Shown: piece after piece, positions 44,058 to 56,694 of the stretch
Layout: each line of letters begins with the position of its first letter
Numbering within the stretch: position 1 is the stretch's first letter
Source of the DNA: Neonectria sp. B-13
Lineage: Eukaryota; Ascomycota; Sordariomycetes; Hypocreales; Nectriaceae
Assembly: GCA_002682825.1 (NCBI GenBank)
Contig: NOKP01000006.1
Location: forward strand, 620,001 to 684,000
Direction of reading: 5' to 3'
DNA length: 64,000 nucleotides
Translations under genes and position numbers: made by a program
Notes under the pieces: model-generated
Database searches by the model: none
What the model was told of the DNA's origin: nothing
Seen by the model: the letters and a program-made list of their open reading frames with translations, nothing else

Positions 44058-45777
44058 GATGTCTGAAGTGAGGAAGACTGTTGTAAAGTGAGATTGAGAG
44101 TGATAGTGTTGGATTGTCTTGAGATGTCAAAGTGAGTTGGTTTGGATTGCACCTTGAAAACGGGATCGACCATGCCCTTAAGTATGACCATTACCCCTCA
44201 CATAGTTTTGATTCACAGGTACGAGGGACTCAGGTCCATTCACGCCGATACTTTGGGCGTGTTCAGCCTCACCTAAAACATAGCCTATCCCGTCCGCCCA
44301 CGCCCGCCACACGGCGTGAAGGCGGCCTTCCGCTCACAATCCGCCCGCGCCGCCTTCAATGCCCGGCCGTTCCGGACAAAGGTAAAGTCCAACTGTCCGA
44401 CAGCGCCGTCTTTGTGCACGTGTGTTCGCGCCAGCCTCGCGCCGGACGCGTGAGATGAGTCACGCCGCACGTCAAAGAAACTACCGTTGTCCAGGGTTTG
44501 AGATTGGAGAATCCTTAGCTGCGACCTGGTGGCGTCGCTGGGCGTTGGGGGCGAGTAAGCGCTGCGCCCGTTGTGGACCTCAAGCGGGCTTTTGCGTGGA
44601 GAGCAGCATTCACGGAGTGACAAACTTGACACAGTCGCATTTACTAGGAAGTGGAATGCAAATTAACCCCAACCGTGCCACTCTATGTGCGGCTTTAGGA
44701 TCATTTTCTTATCACTGAGACAGAAATGTCTGACTTTCACGGGAGGGAGGGGCAGAAAGGTCATGCATCAGTTAGGCGTTGGGCATTGGTGATAGGACTT
44801 GGTATTGGAGCTGGATTGGATATTAAATAGTGCATTACCTTATGCTGCCGGAGCCCGTCTTACATATCATGATATCATACCATAGAGAGCCGTCTTTACT
44901 TTCTGTCCAATTTTCCTCGCGAAGCTACCATGCTTTATTGCACCCGACTGCCCGATGTTGTGTTCCGCAGCCTTCAACTCTCAGGACCATAGGCACAGCC
45001 CAGGTTGGTGCCGGAGGAGGCTTGCATGGTTTGGATAGTGCTAGGGGAGAGGTCATGACCAAGCCCGACACAGACCATACATGTGCCCAGCCATTTGAAA
45101 CGATGACCTGCATCTCATTGATGAGGCACGTTGTCCCTTCTCCGCGACCATGATTTTGCTGTTCCCACTTACACACCCGCCTCTATACTGTCCAGTCCTG
45201 GAACCAAGGTGTCATAAGATCATCTAGATAATCTATTCTTCCATGAACCCGTAAGAATATCGAATTGGGTAAGCTATGATCCACCCAGGTGGATTAGATT
45301 GTACGCATGGCTACTATACCCAATATGGACATTGAGGTTTAGGTATATGCCTTGTGTTGGTGGTGCTGGGCTATCTGCATGGATTAGACAGCACTCTGAA
45401 CCCCTAAGATGCATAGCAGTGAGAGCCTTATCAATCCCCTGGAAGGTAATCGCATTGTCGCCTGCAAATATTGCTGCGGGCACAAGAACCAATAGGGTTG
45501 AGGTGATTAGATTTGGATCTGAAGGAGGGCTGAATTAAGATCTTAGGGGGCGAGAACTTACACGTACCATTCCAACAACTCGTAACTAACACAGACTTGC
45601 CTTGCTTTATAGCCTTCCTGGACTTAGACGATCGGAAGCACCGCCATGTCGATCTACCTCGTAGGCTTCCAAGCAGTAGTCTGCCGTGCAAGTGCTAGAC
45701 AGCCAACACCGACCGGCCCATCCAACAATGCGAGTACATCAGCAATATAAAAGCTCGTAATATACCCCCTATAAGTT
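44058..45777. other. gene-free stretch
   Basis: About 1.7 kb with no supportable gene. It contains the promoter of the VOC gene and copy A of a 34-bp repeat. It ends at the broken 3' edge of the neighbouring APH pseudogene. Confidence 0.5.
45315..45348. repeat. 34-bp dispersed repeat, copy A
   Basis: Matches 50946-50979 in the same orientation at 28 of 34 positions. All six differences are transitions. Confidence 0.55.
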
Positions 45778-46523
45778 TCAACTCGAACCTTTTCCCATCC
45801 AATGGAGGAGGAGCTGGTTCGAAACCGACTGGAAGAAGTCACTTGCACGATGGAATTGCGCAGTGGGCAGTTGGTCCATTGGATATCCTGTTCCGGTTAC
45901 CAACTCGTTCATATCGAATGTCAGGGGCCTGCTGGTAACAGTCCATGTTTCTGAAGCATCCTTAGAGATGGCTCTAATGAGAGAAAACTCGAGCTGAGAA
46001 ATTTGAAGAACATAGTCGGCTGATTGATTATAGATAGTGTCAAGCGTTTCCTCTTCAATAGCTGGGTTAAGGATCATGTCCGCATCCTCATTCTCGGTTG
46101 GTTGTTTGAGGAACGTCGAGAGTCGGGTTCCTTCAATGAAATCCATGATGATAATTGGACCTAACTGATGGGGACTCTCCTCAGCTAAACCCCATCAGCG
46201 TATACAAGGCAAGGGAATAGTGGTGTGCTGGCGGAGGTACTGAAGAATATGCACTTCGTTTGCGACCTTTTCGGTCCTCCATGGCGAATTTGTATGGCCT
46301 AGTTCGCAAAACGAACAAGAACGCCTAGTTGTTGCCCCCCAAACCCGACGTGGAAGCTAAGGTTGAATGATGCCTTCAACAATCCAAAGTATTCGCTGGT
46401 TCCTTTGCTATCTAAGCGGGCATCAACAAATGCCACGACTTCGTCTCTCGCGTCGGTGAGCTGACGTATCCAAGCCCGACATTCATCATCGGCGTTTACC
46501 TGGGCAACTTCATCGTAGGCCGT
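45778..46523 (-). pseudogene. truncated APH-type kinase with frameshift and TGA
   Basis: Homology to fungal APH-type phosphotransferases begins near 46523 (AYDEVAQVNADDECRAWIRQL) and runs to VLVRFAN, where a TAG is reached at 46299-46301. The true continuation TNSPWRTEKVANEVHILQYL, then TTIPLPCI, lies one frame away, so about one base is missing near 46300. That frame meets TGA at 46195-46197, where an arginine (CGA) is expected before WGLAEESPHQLGP. After IIIMDFIEGTRLSTFLKQP and a further 90 residues the text ends. The half with the catalytic Asp and metal site is missing. No start codon is left at the expected place. Confidence 0.75.
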
Positions 46524-48143
46524 CCTTTTCGCCGTGGTACTATAAATAGGTCGTTGTATAAAGATGTCGATAGAGAAGACGATATAGCGTGGGCAAAGAG
46601 TTTGATCGCGACTTATCTGGCAGCCATGTGGTGGAAAAGCAGCCGCCTTTCGGTGGCATTTCCGTTGGTGGGGGAACTTTGGGTCATTAATTAAGGAGTA
46701 GTGGTTCATGCACAAGTGACTTAGCATCAGGCGCCGGCTTAATCCGAGGCGAAACTGTATCGCTGAGTCCTTCTTCAAGGCTGCGGCAAGCAACTGGTTG
46801 GCTAAATTTATCGTCCATTCGGGAAATGGGGACCATAACTGTCACGAATCCACTCTTTTTAACTGTGTCCTTTTCCTCTGCTCCAGTGATTTTCCCTGCT
46901 GCTTATGCAATTCATCCAAAGAAATATTGTTATATCTCTTTTTGTGCACGCTTTATCTCACACACCGTCCCGAGGGCTCAGCTGACCGTTGTTGCGTTTG
47001 CTTGCCCATGTCCCCCTTTTCCTTCTTTGCCCCTCCTCCTTCAGCCAGGATTGCCGCCGAAGATGGCAGCTGCTATCGCCATGGAAAGAAGAAGCATCCG
47101 AGACTGCGCCGACCATTGCGACCACAATGAACACTCCATGGTCAGCACTTCTACCGACGATCAGAGAAGCGACGACGCGTATGCGGCTGGCCTTGCAAAC
47201 TAGTTTACGGAGACACGCCTTAGCGATCATGGCTTCTACCGATAGAATCTAAGTTGCTAAATGTAAGCTACTAAAAGCTTGTGATCATCCGTATAAGTGA
47301 GGGTATCCCGAGGTTAGAGATGACCTCGTATACCTAATGGCACCGGGACGTCGCGGAACGTAATGTCTCGGTAATGAGGAAGACAACGGGATTATGCATC
47401 AGAGTTCTACCCTTAGCGGGTCATGGTTCCGTAATCAAGAAACAAAAGGCCTCGTATTCTACCCTGCATCACATGTCTAGAGCCAACAACAATATGTCTA
47501 GAGCCAACAACAATGTGGTAGAGCCAACAACAATACGAGTGATTGGTCCTCGACAGGCCTGCTGCTCAGCGGGCGCCATTTCACCCACAGTTATCTGTGG
47601 ATTCATTCACCCATATCCTAGGCTTTAAATCATTCCATTCCGATCGTGCAGATGTCAGGCAAAAACCAGGAACCGAGCAACATCCACCGAACGTTCTCGC
47701 ACCTCGATTGTAAACCCCCAAGTTCGCAGAGTGTCTGCGAGGTAGACCTTTCAGAGAAAGATCAAGTCTAACCATGCGGAAACCAGGATTTACCGACATC
47801 GACCCAATCACCAAGTCAGCCGGGGCAGCAGCACTCTGCACAGTATTGACGCAATGTCTGTCCTCCAGACAATCCGAATTCTGCTCGGAGGTGCTAGGCT
47901 GGATACTGCTGTCGATCATGTTCAAGATTGCGAGAAGATCGGATGTGAACAAAATCCCAAGATCAATTCCCTCTAACAACCCCCGGATACAATCTCCATC
48001 TTCACGATCATTGTGGATAGTTGCTGTGGGCGTTGCTACCTCCTGCGTTTTTAAGGCAGAGAGCAACATGGTTGGATTCTTAGTAGGTAGCTCACGCTCG
48101 ATAGTTAAAGGGGTTCCTTTAAGCTAATCATCACCAGCCAGCG
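46524..48143. other. gene-free stretch upstream of the GT90 gene
   Basis: No gene that I can support. A minus-strand frame of 162 codons (48069-47581) and an overlapping plus-strand frame (47774-48127) are open, but neither shows a domain I recognise. The plus-strand one might hold an upstream exon of the GT90 gene. A short 21-bp tandem repeat lies at 47473-47534. Confidence 0.45.
47473..47534. repeat. 21-bp tandem repeat, three units
   Basis: ATGTCTAGAGCCAACAACAAT occurs twice without change (47473-47493, 47494-47514). A third unit, changed at its start and 20 bp long, follows (47515-47534). Unit length is a multiple of three, but no gene is apparent across it. Confidence 0.85.
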
Positions 48144-48194
48144 TTGACCCCATTACTACTAATAGCTCAGAAGTATCTGAGGCCCAAGATTTGT

Positions 48195-50383
48195 ATGTGG
48201 AGGGACTCTGGTTCTTGGTTCTTCTCACCTCTTGTCAACACAGTCTGGGGTACAACCTTGGCTGCCTCGTTCGCCACTATGACCTTAATCAATTGGAACC
48301 TCCGAGGATCTGCCTTATCGACTGCTCCGGTGGCTGCTTTGCTGGTCGTCTATATCACCCTCCTGCCAAGAACTATCACGAGCCCTCGGCTCCTTCCCCA
48401 CATAAGTATCGAGGATGCAGTTATTCCTCTTTCATTCCGCGTCTTGGTCATCTTAGTCGTTATACTATGCGTGCGCACTATGTTATTCGATTTCCCTCGA
48501 GACAATGTAACATCTACGTTGTCATTGGGTTTAGCGAAAGCTTTAACTTGGTTTTATACTACTCGAGCAGCACGTTGGCACTTCACTAATGGGCAATGGA
48601 GGCTACTTACTAACCGATTTACTAGGCCCGATACTCTTCTTGGTATATTGCCACCATGATAGGGACATTCGGCATTATGTCCACTCGCAATCCATTCGCG
48701 CAACCTTCAGGAGTCCAAGCATTATCGCATGTTGTGTCTTCTTTCCTTTCCCTTGGCCAGGTCATTGGCATACTCCCAAAGCAAGCGAAGGCTAGATCAG
48801 CGTTGTGGGCTCTTTTTCTCATCTCTCTCATCCCATATCTGTTCAATGTCCTTACGATCAGAATCGCATCTGCACCGAGTTTCCACTCTCTAGACCACCC
48901 TGTTGAAGCTCTGATTCATAGCGCTAGGAGGGACTTCGAAGGCCTGTTACAAAAACAATCCAAAAACTACCCAGCTGCTTATGATGAATATCAACGCAGA
49001 TATGGTATGGAGCCACCAGCCGGTTATGAGGGTTGGTACGAGTTTGCGGTATCGCACAATTTTACTCTTATCGATGAATTCGACATTATCTACGATACAA
49101 TCTCACCATTTTGGAGACTGAGTGGCAAAGAGGTTCTCAAAACAATAGGTCATGTCAAAAACGCGCCGAACATAGACCTATGGCATTGTGCATTTTCCGG
49201 TAATAGCGCCAAAACCCATTGCAGCCATCCTTATCGCAAATTCGACAGGCACATTGAACTTTTATTCAACAGCCTATTGGGAGATCTACGAGGGATACTT
49301 CCTAACGTCCAGTTTCTTGTGAATCACATTGATGAACCAAGAGTACTGATTCCACCGCCATCACCGAAAGACACGGACTCCCAGAGCATCGGGCTATTCA
49401 ATGTGACCAACATGTCAAGCCGACCGACTTGGAAAGCGATTACAAAATTCTGCGCGACTCAGCCAAGCAACAGAGGCAAGGCCAAACACACAGTGGAAAC
49501 ATTTGGTCTGCCTTTCGTCTCAGACATTTCTTCGACTATGGATCTCTGCCAACATCCCGAGTATGACTCTATGCATGGCCTCTTCATGAGCCCTACGTCA
49601 TTTTGTTTGATTGAAGGGTTAGTGCCAATACTATCAACGGGTGCACCTTCAACAATGGGCGACATATTATTTCCAAGCCCTGCCTATATTGAGGCTGAGT
49701 TTCAATACGATGGTGCATATGACGTTGAATGGGATCAGAAGCGAAACAATCTCTACTGGGCTGGCTCTACCACTGGTGGCTTTGCTGGAGACGACCAGTG
49801 GCAGCATTACCACAGACAGCGGTTTGTGAAGTTGGCACAAAATCTAGGACGACAACGGCATCATTACCTGCGAGAAGAAGAGGGTGTAGTCAGCCATGTG
49901 GAATCGTCATTCCTAAATAGTAGACTATTCGACGTTGCCTTCACCAGGATATTTCAGTGTCAGAGAAAATTCTGTCGGGACCAAGATGCTTACTTCAACA
50001 CCAAGGCTTGGGCAGACAAGGACGAAGCCTTTCGATCACGACTGGTATTCGATATTGATGGAAACGGTATTAGTGGCCGCTATTATAAGCTGCTAGCTTC
50101 AAAATCGCTTCCGATAAAGCAGACAATCTTTCGAGAATGGCATGATGACCGTCTAGTTCCTTGGGTTCACTATATTCCAGTTAGCCAAAGCATGGAGGAG
50201 GTTCCTGAGCTTGTCTTTTATCTAGCATCAACGGAAAATGGAAAACAACAGGCTGAAGAGATCGCAGAGCAGGGCCGAAGGTGGTTTTCTGAGGCGTTTC
50301 GAGAAGATGATCTGCGCATATATACTTACCGGCTACTTCTAGAGCTCGCGAGGCTTCAGGACCCGAAAAGACAAGCAAGCTGA
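48195..50383 (+). CDS. GT90/CAP10-type glycosyltransferase, N-terminus uncertain
   Basis: The main exon (48626-50383) starts after a CTAAC...TTTACTAG acceptor with ARYSSWYIATMIGTFGIMSTR. It contains one or two membrane segments, then the lumenal catalytic domain: NNLYWAGSTTGGFAG, then VFDIDGNGISGRYYKLLASK and WHDDRLVPWVHYIPVS, the core of the CAP10/GT90 family, which includes xylosyl- and glucosyltransferases of capsule and wall glycans. The first exon encodes further hydrophobic segments. The best in-phase donor is GTAACA at 48507, giving 689 residues from the ATG at 48195. Homology would rather extend exon 1 to about 48573, but no in-phase donor exists there. An upstream exon or a small lesion near the junction is therefore possible. 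Confidence 0.75.
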
Positions 50384-52389
50384 TTATCAGTGAGGTCTTA
50401 GCTGCAAAGCGGGGTTGCGGGAAGTGCCGAGCAATATACGAACTTGGTTTCAATATCGTCACTCCCACCTGGTGAACAACTCACATTTTCATGACGTAAA
50501 GACCGGGTCCCATCAACTGCATCACCCCAATGAAGCTGTAAGTTCTTCTCGTCGATGTGCCTTTACATGCATCATAGCCCAGCTTCAGATATGCGACCTT
50601 GTATGCGGTGCAGCCCATCGCTAGTTGTGCCTCCTTGTGTATTTCCTCGCGGAGGAACGGTAGGTCACCCTAGAGTGTCTTCCAGAAAGGGGGGTAAACT
50701 TCAAGTCGCAATATGATATTATGACCTTTGAAATTCCCTAGTTGGGTAGCATGAGTTGCCGTGTGAAGACTGTTGCTCGGCCCACTCCTGATTATATCGA
50801 GTGATCAGGGATCAAGAGACAACATTTAATTGCTGCAGGACTGTCCCCGAGTCTTGCGTTATCTGAGAGTTTTGCTAGACTGGATTCAATACCCAACAGC
50901 GGGTGGACTGCATCCGTGATATTGTAATCGACTGTTGGGATGGTTTATACCCAACACAGGCATTGGGGTTTAGGTATACCTGGTTGGGTTAGGTGATGGA
51001 TCCGCCAGCGCAACTCATAGCCAGAGAGATTAATGTCAATCTTCAGATTCTATGATACGCTGCAAATAGCTACATTGTTTCCGCTACGTTTCCTCAAATT
51101 GCACTGCCCCTCGTTTCTCCACTGCCCGGATTCCACTGCTTCGACAACCTTTGTATTCGGTGTGACATTGCTAATATCATGCGAATTCGTCCACCATTAA
51201 TATATTCAGCGCATTGTCGGTGGATTGACCGCGGTGGAGGAGTCAATAGAAGTCGGGTGTTTCGCAGACCCAGTCGGATTGCAGACCTCTGTGGATTTGG
51301 CTCGGAGAATAGCTGTCAGTAGCAGACCTAAGGGAGGATAAATTTAGTAAAACCATGACACCTTTATCATTCTCTCCCGCGGAAAGATGAATCATGGTCT
51401 CGTACCTTCCATAAGCCATCCATTGTTACAAACTCGCGAGTCCATGCCGCGTTTCCCATCGCCTGAAGGCATGGTCAACTCGATGGAGATTGTTGGTTCC
51501 TTGGTCCCACTGGTCTGAAGTAATAAATTGGGTGCCGACATGTCGAATGGTGTCTGAGATGCTTGACGGGGTTTGTCGGACATTGGAGTGTTGCGGAGCA
51601 TGTTGTTGAGCAATGGTTTTGAACGGCGAAGAGAGGATGTACTTCTCGTGTACATCCAGGTCGAAGTTACAAATCAAATTACTTGCTTTGCACGCTTGCT
51701 TTTCCAAATACTGTAAAGTTGGAAGACAGGTAGTTGGTAAATTTTGGACTTAAAATAGATAGGCTGGACGAAAATGCGAGATCTTGTTCACGTTGCTCAA
51801 CAATGACCATTTTCTCCATGTTCTTTTGGTTGAAAATCAAAGACTTCTTAAATACTTCATCTTGCCTTTTCCCCGACTATGCTGTCCGTGACCTCCGCCA
51901 GTCATGTTCGTCGGTGGTGTCGGGCTGTCGGTGGCGATGCCGGAGCTGTCGGCGCTGTCACGGTTGACGAGGTTGTGTAACGGTAAGTAAGAGCAGGGCT
52001 GGTAGCGTTCGTATGGCAGCCGCAGGGACACCAGGTATCCCACAAGGTGTCTGTGTCGCTGTCACGTGCTGCCCCTGAGCGTGGCCGCTTAATTATGGTG
52101 GGAAGCATTCCATTCTCGCTCTGCCACAGACACATCCATCAGTACTCTCGATCGCAGCTGCGAATCGTTCATGCATGCACATTTGCGCTACACGCTATTA
52201 CGAATCCTCGGTGGCGCCCCGATTGTCTGACCAACTAATCGCGATGCTGAATTCCGGTGCACACCAGTCGGTCGGCAGTCCACACGTCGAACGGACTTGT
52301 CTTTGCATAGGTATTACGGCCGTGGCTTTTCGGCAAAATATAGAGACTGACTGCTTGACTGCTTCCTAAGACAAGGTTCTCGAAGCGTG
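50384..52389. other. gene-free stretch before the VPS54 copy
   Basis: About 2 kb without a convincing gene. A minus-strand frame of about 93 codons (51707-51426) reads without low complexity but lacks a known domain or a partner exon. Copy B of a 34-bp repeat lies at 50946-50979. Confidence 0.5.
50946..50979. repeat. 34-bp dispersed repeat, copy B
   Basis: Related to 45315-45348, with only transition differences. It ends inside the palindrome AGGTATACCT. Flanking ACCCAAC and GTTGGGT arms could form a hairpin, as at an element end. Confidence 0.5.
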
Positions 52390-55300
52390 GATTTTCGTCA
52401 AAGAGGCTCAGTAGGAAGCTCCACCTATTCACTCGATGGGTTGTCAGAGAGCTGGCCAAATGCTGTGCTGGAAACGAGGCGGAATGGTAGGATGGGGGTT
52501 GCTGGAGTCCTTTCTCGTGTTTTCCATGCATATGCTAACGCCCTTGAAAGCAATATCGACATTACTACAGCCGCCGATTGTACGAAAGGGACGACTACCA
52601 CATGCCGCTGCTCCCGTATCAAGCGCCCACAAGCCTCCAACCGCACTCGACATCCCGCCCGTGACATTGACGAACATCGCGCATGTTGACGTAGCTGAAT
52701 TCAAGCCCTATTTAATCCAAATCGGTGCATTTTACGAACGATTGCGAAGAGTGGAAGGGAGCGAGAACGAAGCGGCAGATAAGCTCCAGAAAAGAAGCAG
52801 TGAAACCGACGAGTTTGCCGCCGTCCTCCATGACGGCAGCCTGCGGCCGGGAAAGCAGCCACCAGCAACAAGGAAAGGCTCTGTATCCTCCGCCTCTCCA
52901 TCTCTGCCGGTGGAAGTTGAAGTTCCTAGCTCAATTCGAAGATGGAATTCAGAAGTTGCAAGACGAGCGACGCAAGTCCTACCACCGTTGACGACCATTC
53001 CTGCTGTCTATCTCGACGCAGACTTTCACCTGGAAAACCCTCGCACATTTGACGTAGTCACGGAGCGGTCCGAGGTTATTTCACCACGACCAAGGATACT
53101 AGGTGAAAAGAAGGTTCCAGCAAACGCAAGGGCAGGGGCCCCACGGAAAGCCCTGGCAACCAATGCGATACTGCAAGAAAAGCTATCTTGGTAGATCGAC
53201 ACAGTCGAGATGCATCTCATAGCTTCCATTTCAGTGGCTTCCACCTCCTTCTCCGCTGCACTGGGCTCGCTGCGGGAGATCCACGCAGAAGTCACTGATT
53301 CCGTGGAGAGAATCAAGGCTTTGATAAACAAGCTCGATGCTCTGGATCAAGAGATTGCCATACATGGGGACATTGTCCAGAAGCGACAACGATTGCGAAA
53401 GTTCCATCAGTTGCAGGATGCAATCCTGCATCTAAAACACATTGTGGATGGCGTTGCCGCCTGCGATTCCCTAGTTGACAATGGTGACCTCGACAAGGCT
53501 TTAGAAAGCATCGCGTCTCTCGAGAAGCTCATTTCCGGCGAGCCAAGTTTCTCAAAGACACCATGCAGGATGGACGGACAGAATGTTCAGCTTCGCGATC
53601 TCAGCGGTGCAGCAGCGTTGCAGGGCGTTTATGACGATTTGACGACTTTGCGATTCCGCATCGGCAAAGCTTACGAAATACAGTGTCTGAGTCTCCTTGT
53701 GGGTGACCTCCGGCGTCACGTTGAGGCTGTCTCTATGCAGAAGGTGCTCATACGCTGGACCGGTGCTTTTGTGCGGCCTCGAGGTGGGTATACATAGGAA
53801 CTTCCGGTCTTTCCATCTTACTTGAGCTGAACCGGCGGTCTTCGGTCCGAGCTGCTCGAGACCTTGACTGGCCTACACCGAGCAAAGCACCCCATGATTG
53901 TTGCCACCACCTATAGAGAGGCTGTACTGAAAGAGATTCACAATCTCGTCCGGCGGCCGCAACCCAGCGCAGATGATGAGGACGACGAGTCAATGGTGTC
54001 TTTGTCAACCATGACAGGAGGAACACGGCTGTCTCAACAACAAAAGTCGTCCATTCTCGCTCGTAACCTACGAGCTCTCGAGCCTAGTGATGCTGAAGCA
54101 ATGCTGATTGAAATTTATGTCAGTGTCACGGAAACATTAAGGAGGTTGACAACACAAGTCAAACTGCTGCTTGACGTTACCAGCTCATTAGATTACGACT
54201 CCTCTATCGCCGCACGCCAGGCACAAGAACTCCACAAAGCGATAGACCTACCACGCCTTTTAGGTGAAGCGGTGGATATTGCGCAGGATCGGATTGTCAA
54301 GCTACTCCGAGTTCGCTCAGAGCAGAGTACGCGTCTACCGCGAGCCTGGTTCCTCCGATATTTTTCTCTGAATCTCGGCTTTATCAGCGAGTGCGAATCT
54401 ATCTCTGGGCAGAGAGGTACAGCCCTCAAGACAGTCGTCAATAGGCAAATCAAAGACTTATCCAACAGCACGGCGAGGCGGAAACGCAAACACTCACGCA
54501 GGGCATGGAATCCGACCAATGGGAGGCAAGGGACTTTTCAGAAAACGACACGGCCGAGCTCAACCGGATCCTGTCCTGCAGTACAACAGACCCAGCAGAA
54601 TGGTCTGACGGTCTGAAGATTTGGATTCCATGTTCCGATGGTAATCCTGAGTCTGGCGAGGTTGGTGATCCCCAACCCAGCAGCAGCGGCAGCAAAGCCA
54701 GGACCAGGAGGAGAGCGTGCATTGGCGAGCAAGTGTTTGTGCTTCCCAGCTCTGCAATCCTCTGCATGAACGGCTTGTCCCGCTTCTTGCAGTTGATGTC
54801 GGGCATGCCATCGATGGCTGCTGACATCTCGACTTCATTGGTCTCCTATCTCCGTCATTTCATCGCATGCTGCACACGACTTGTCTTAGATGCAGGGGCC
54901 AGACAGTCCGCAGGATTGAAGAACATCACCTCCAAGCACCTTGCCCTCGCATCGCAAGCGTTGGAATTTATTGCAACCCTGATCGGCCACATCCGTGAGT
55001 TTGTTCGACGCTATGCTGGACGTGGTGCGACTGCCTTGCGTGTCGTGGAATTTGACGAGGTCAAGCGTCTCTACCAAGAGCACCAGAATCGCATGCATAA
55101 CAAGTTGGTCGAAATCATGAGACGCCTGGTGGGATCACACGTCAAGGCTTTGAAAAACATTGACTGGGACAATGGCCAGAAGGATGTACATCCCTACATG
55201 GCGGCATTGGCCAAAGACGCGACGTCATTGCACCGCATCCTGACCAAGACAATGCCAAAAGAAACCGTGCGTATGGTCATGGTCCTGGTCTTTCTCAGCT

Positions 55301-55617
55301 ACAAGGTCCAGCTCAGCCAAGCTTTTCAGGAGATTGGCCCCATGACGGAATTGGGCCGGGACAGGTAAGATGCATCGTTTGCCTATAATTAAGTTGCACA
55401 ACGCCAAGCAGCTGTACAAGGACCTGCTAACCTGGTGTTTTACAGTTTGCTTCTCGATGTCGAGTTCTTCCAATCCAATCTCAGCGGGATAGAGGGTTTT
55501 GGTGGTGCTGGTGAATACCTGACGGCAATTGTCAAGGCCCAGCACGTCAAGATCGCAGCGCCGGACGCTCCAGCAGCCGCCGCCGAAACAGAAAGGACAG
55601 AAACGGAGAGAAAGTGA
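52390..55617 (+). pseudogene. vps54: VPS54 (GARP tethering complex subunit), disrupted copy
   Basis: Clear Vps54 text runs through the whole stretch: AISTLLQPPIVRKG, DIPPVTLTNIAHVDVAEFKP, PAVYLDADFHLENPRTFDVV, HLIASISVASTSF, LARNLRALEPSDAEAML, and a last exon after an intron (55366-55445) with LLLDVEFFQSNLSGIEGFG. Vps54 tethers endosome-derived vesicles at the trans-Golgi. This copy is broken: TAG at 53192-53194 inside LSW-IDTVEMHL, TAG at 53795-53797, TGA at 53828-53830, and a one-base loss near 54459 after QIKDL, where IQQHGEAETQTLTQGMESDQ continues in the next frame. The N-terminal part also seems to change frame between 52470 and 52550. Vps54 is normally single-copy, so an intact copy elsewhere is expected. 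Sequencing error is the alternative. Confidence 0.88.
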
Positions 55618-56694
55618 AAGAGAAGAAGATGAAGATTTATGTTGGGCAGCAGACTCGGCGAAGGAAAGGAGACGAGAAAGAGAAACAGAAATGAGTCGTG
55701 TCGCTCGTTGTAGGGCGATGAGTTCGTCCCTCATCCATTCTCTGGGGCTACAGCGGGCGTCATAGCTATACGTCGCGGGCGCCTTTGAAGCTTGGGAGCT
55801 GGCTGTATCGTGGCATGTTTCAGCAAACAGCAAGAGGCTGGTGAGGGGTATTTCGATGATTCTCGATGTCCCCTGCAAACAGACGAGCTCGTCGGCAGTC
55901 CATTCTCGCGAGGCTGGGGCCTGTGTCTGAGCCACCGAGACACCGCCTTCGGGAGGATTCTCCATGAGCGGCGAAAACCAGGAGAGTAGAAAACAATGCG
56001 AACTGACGTTTGCTTGAGTTGGCGGCAGACCGAGGAAAATGAGACGAGAAAAAAAGGGAGAATGGGGATTGATCAAGAAGATAATACAAATAAGAGAGAT
56101 AAAAGATGAGATGTTGGGGGGGGGGGGGGAGTAAGAGAGCGCAACCGCCCTGCCGTCAACAGGTGGCCCTGCCAGCTCTGCTTCCAGCGTCCAAAGCCTC
56201 ACCAGGTCAGTACATCTTACTGAGGCATGGATCAGATCAGTTCCCTAATTACCTTAGGTGAGGCTACGCGACGTGGAAAGTGTCTGCCTGTACGGATCCT
56301 GCCTGTACGGAAGACCAGGACAAAGTTGATCATTATTGATCCAATCAAGACAATACTAAAAGTCGGGCGGGGCGGGAAGTGGGTCGACAATGAGGCGGGG
56401 CAGCGCTAAAAAGTCGGGCGCCGTGCAGCGCCCCAAGCTCCTTCCACGATAATTTTAAAGTACACAGGCGACCCACCAGGCATCAGGGCCGTCACCAGGG
56501 CCGTACCCAGCAGACCCGACCTTGACTTTATCTTGACTTGACTTGGTTCAGCTTGGCCATATTCAGCTCTAGAGATGCCAGCTTAGCCAGCCTGCTTTGT
56601 TTATACTTACGACAACCGGCACACTTATCCGGACAGACTTTGCGCCGCACCCGTGTTGCCGGGCGGTTTGTGACCTCCACCACGTTTGGTGGCA
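55618..56694. other. gene-free stretch
   Basis: No supportable gene. Purine-rich AG sequence follows the VPS54 stop. A run of 13 G lies near 56116-56129, and an 8-10 bp duplication (CTGCCTGTACGGA-like) near 56284-56312. The end may be the promoter of the kinase-like gene. Confidence 0.5.

Noticed and set aside
47581..48069. 162-codon minus-strand frame
   Set aside because: Not low-complexity, but no recognised domain, start context or partner exon; left as unsupported.
51426..51707. 93-codon minus-strand frame
   Set aside because: Reads without low complexity, but no family, no start context and no neighbouring exon could be found.
55225..56202. 325-codon minus-strand frame overlapping the end of VPS54
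   Set aside because: It overlaps well-supported VPS54 exons on the other strand and shows Ser/Leu-rich text without a family signature.
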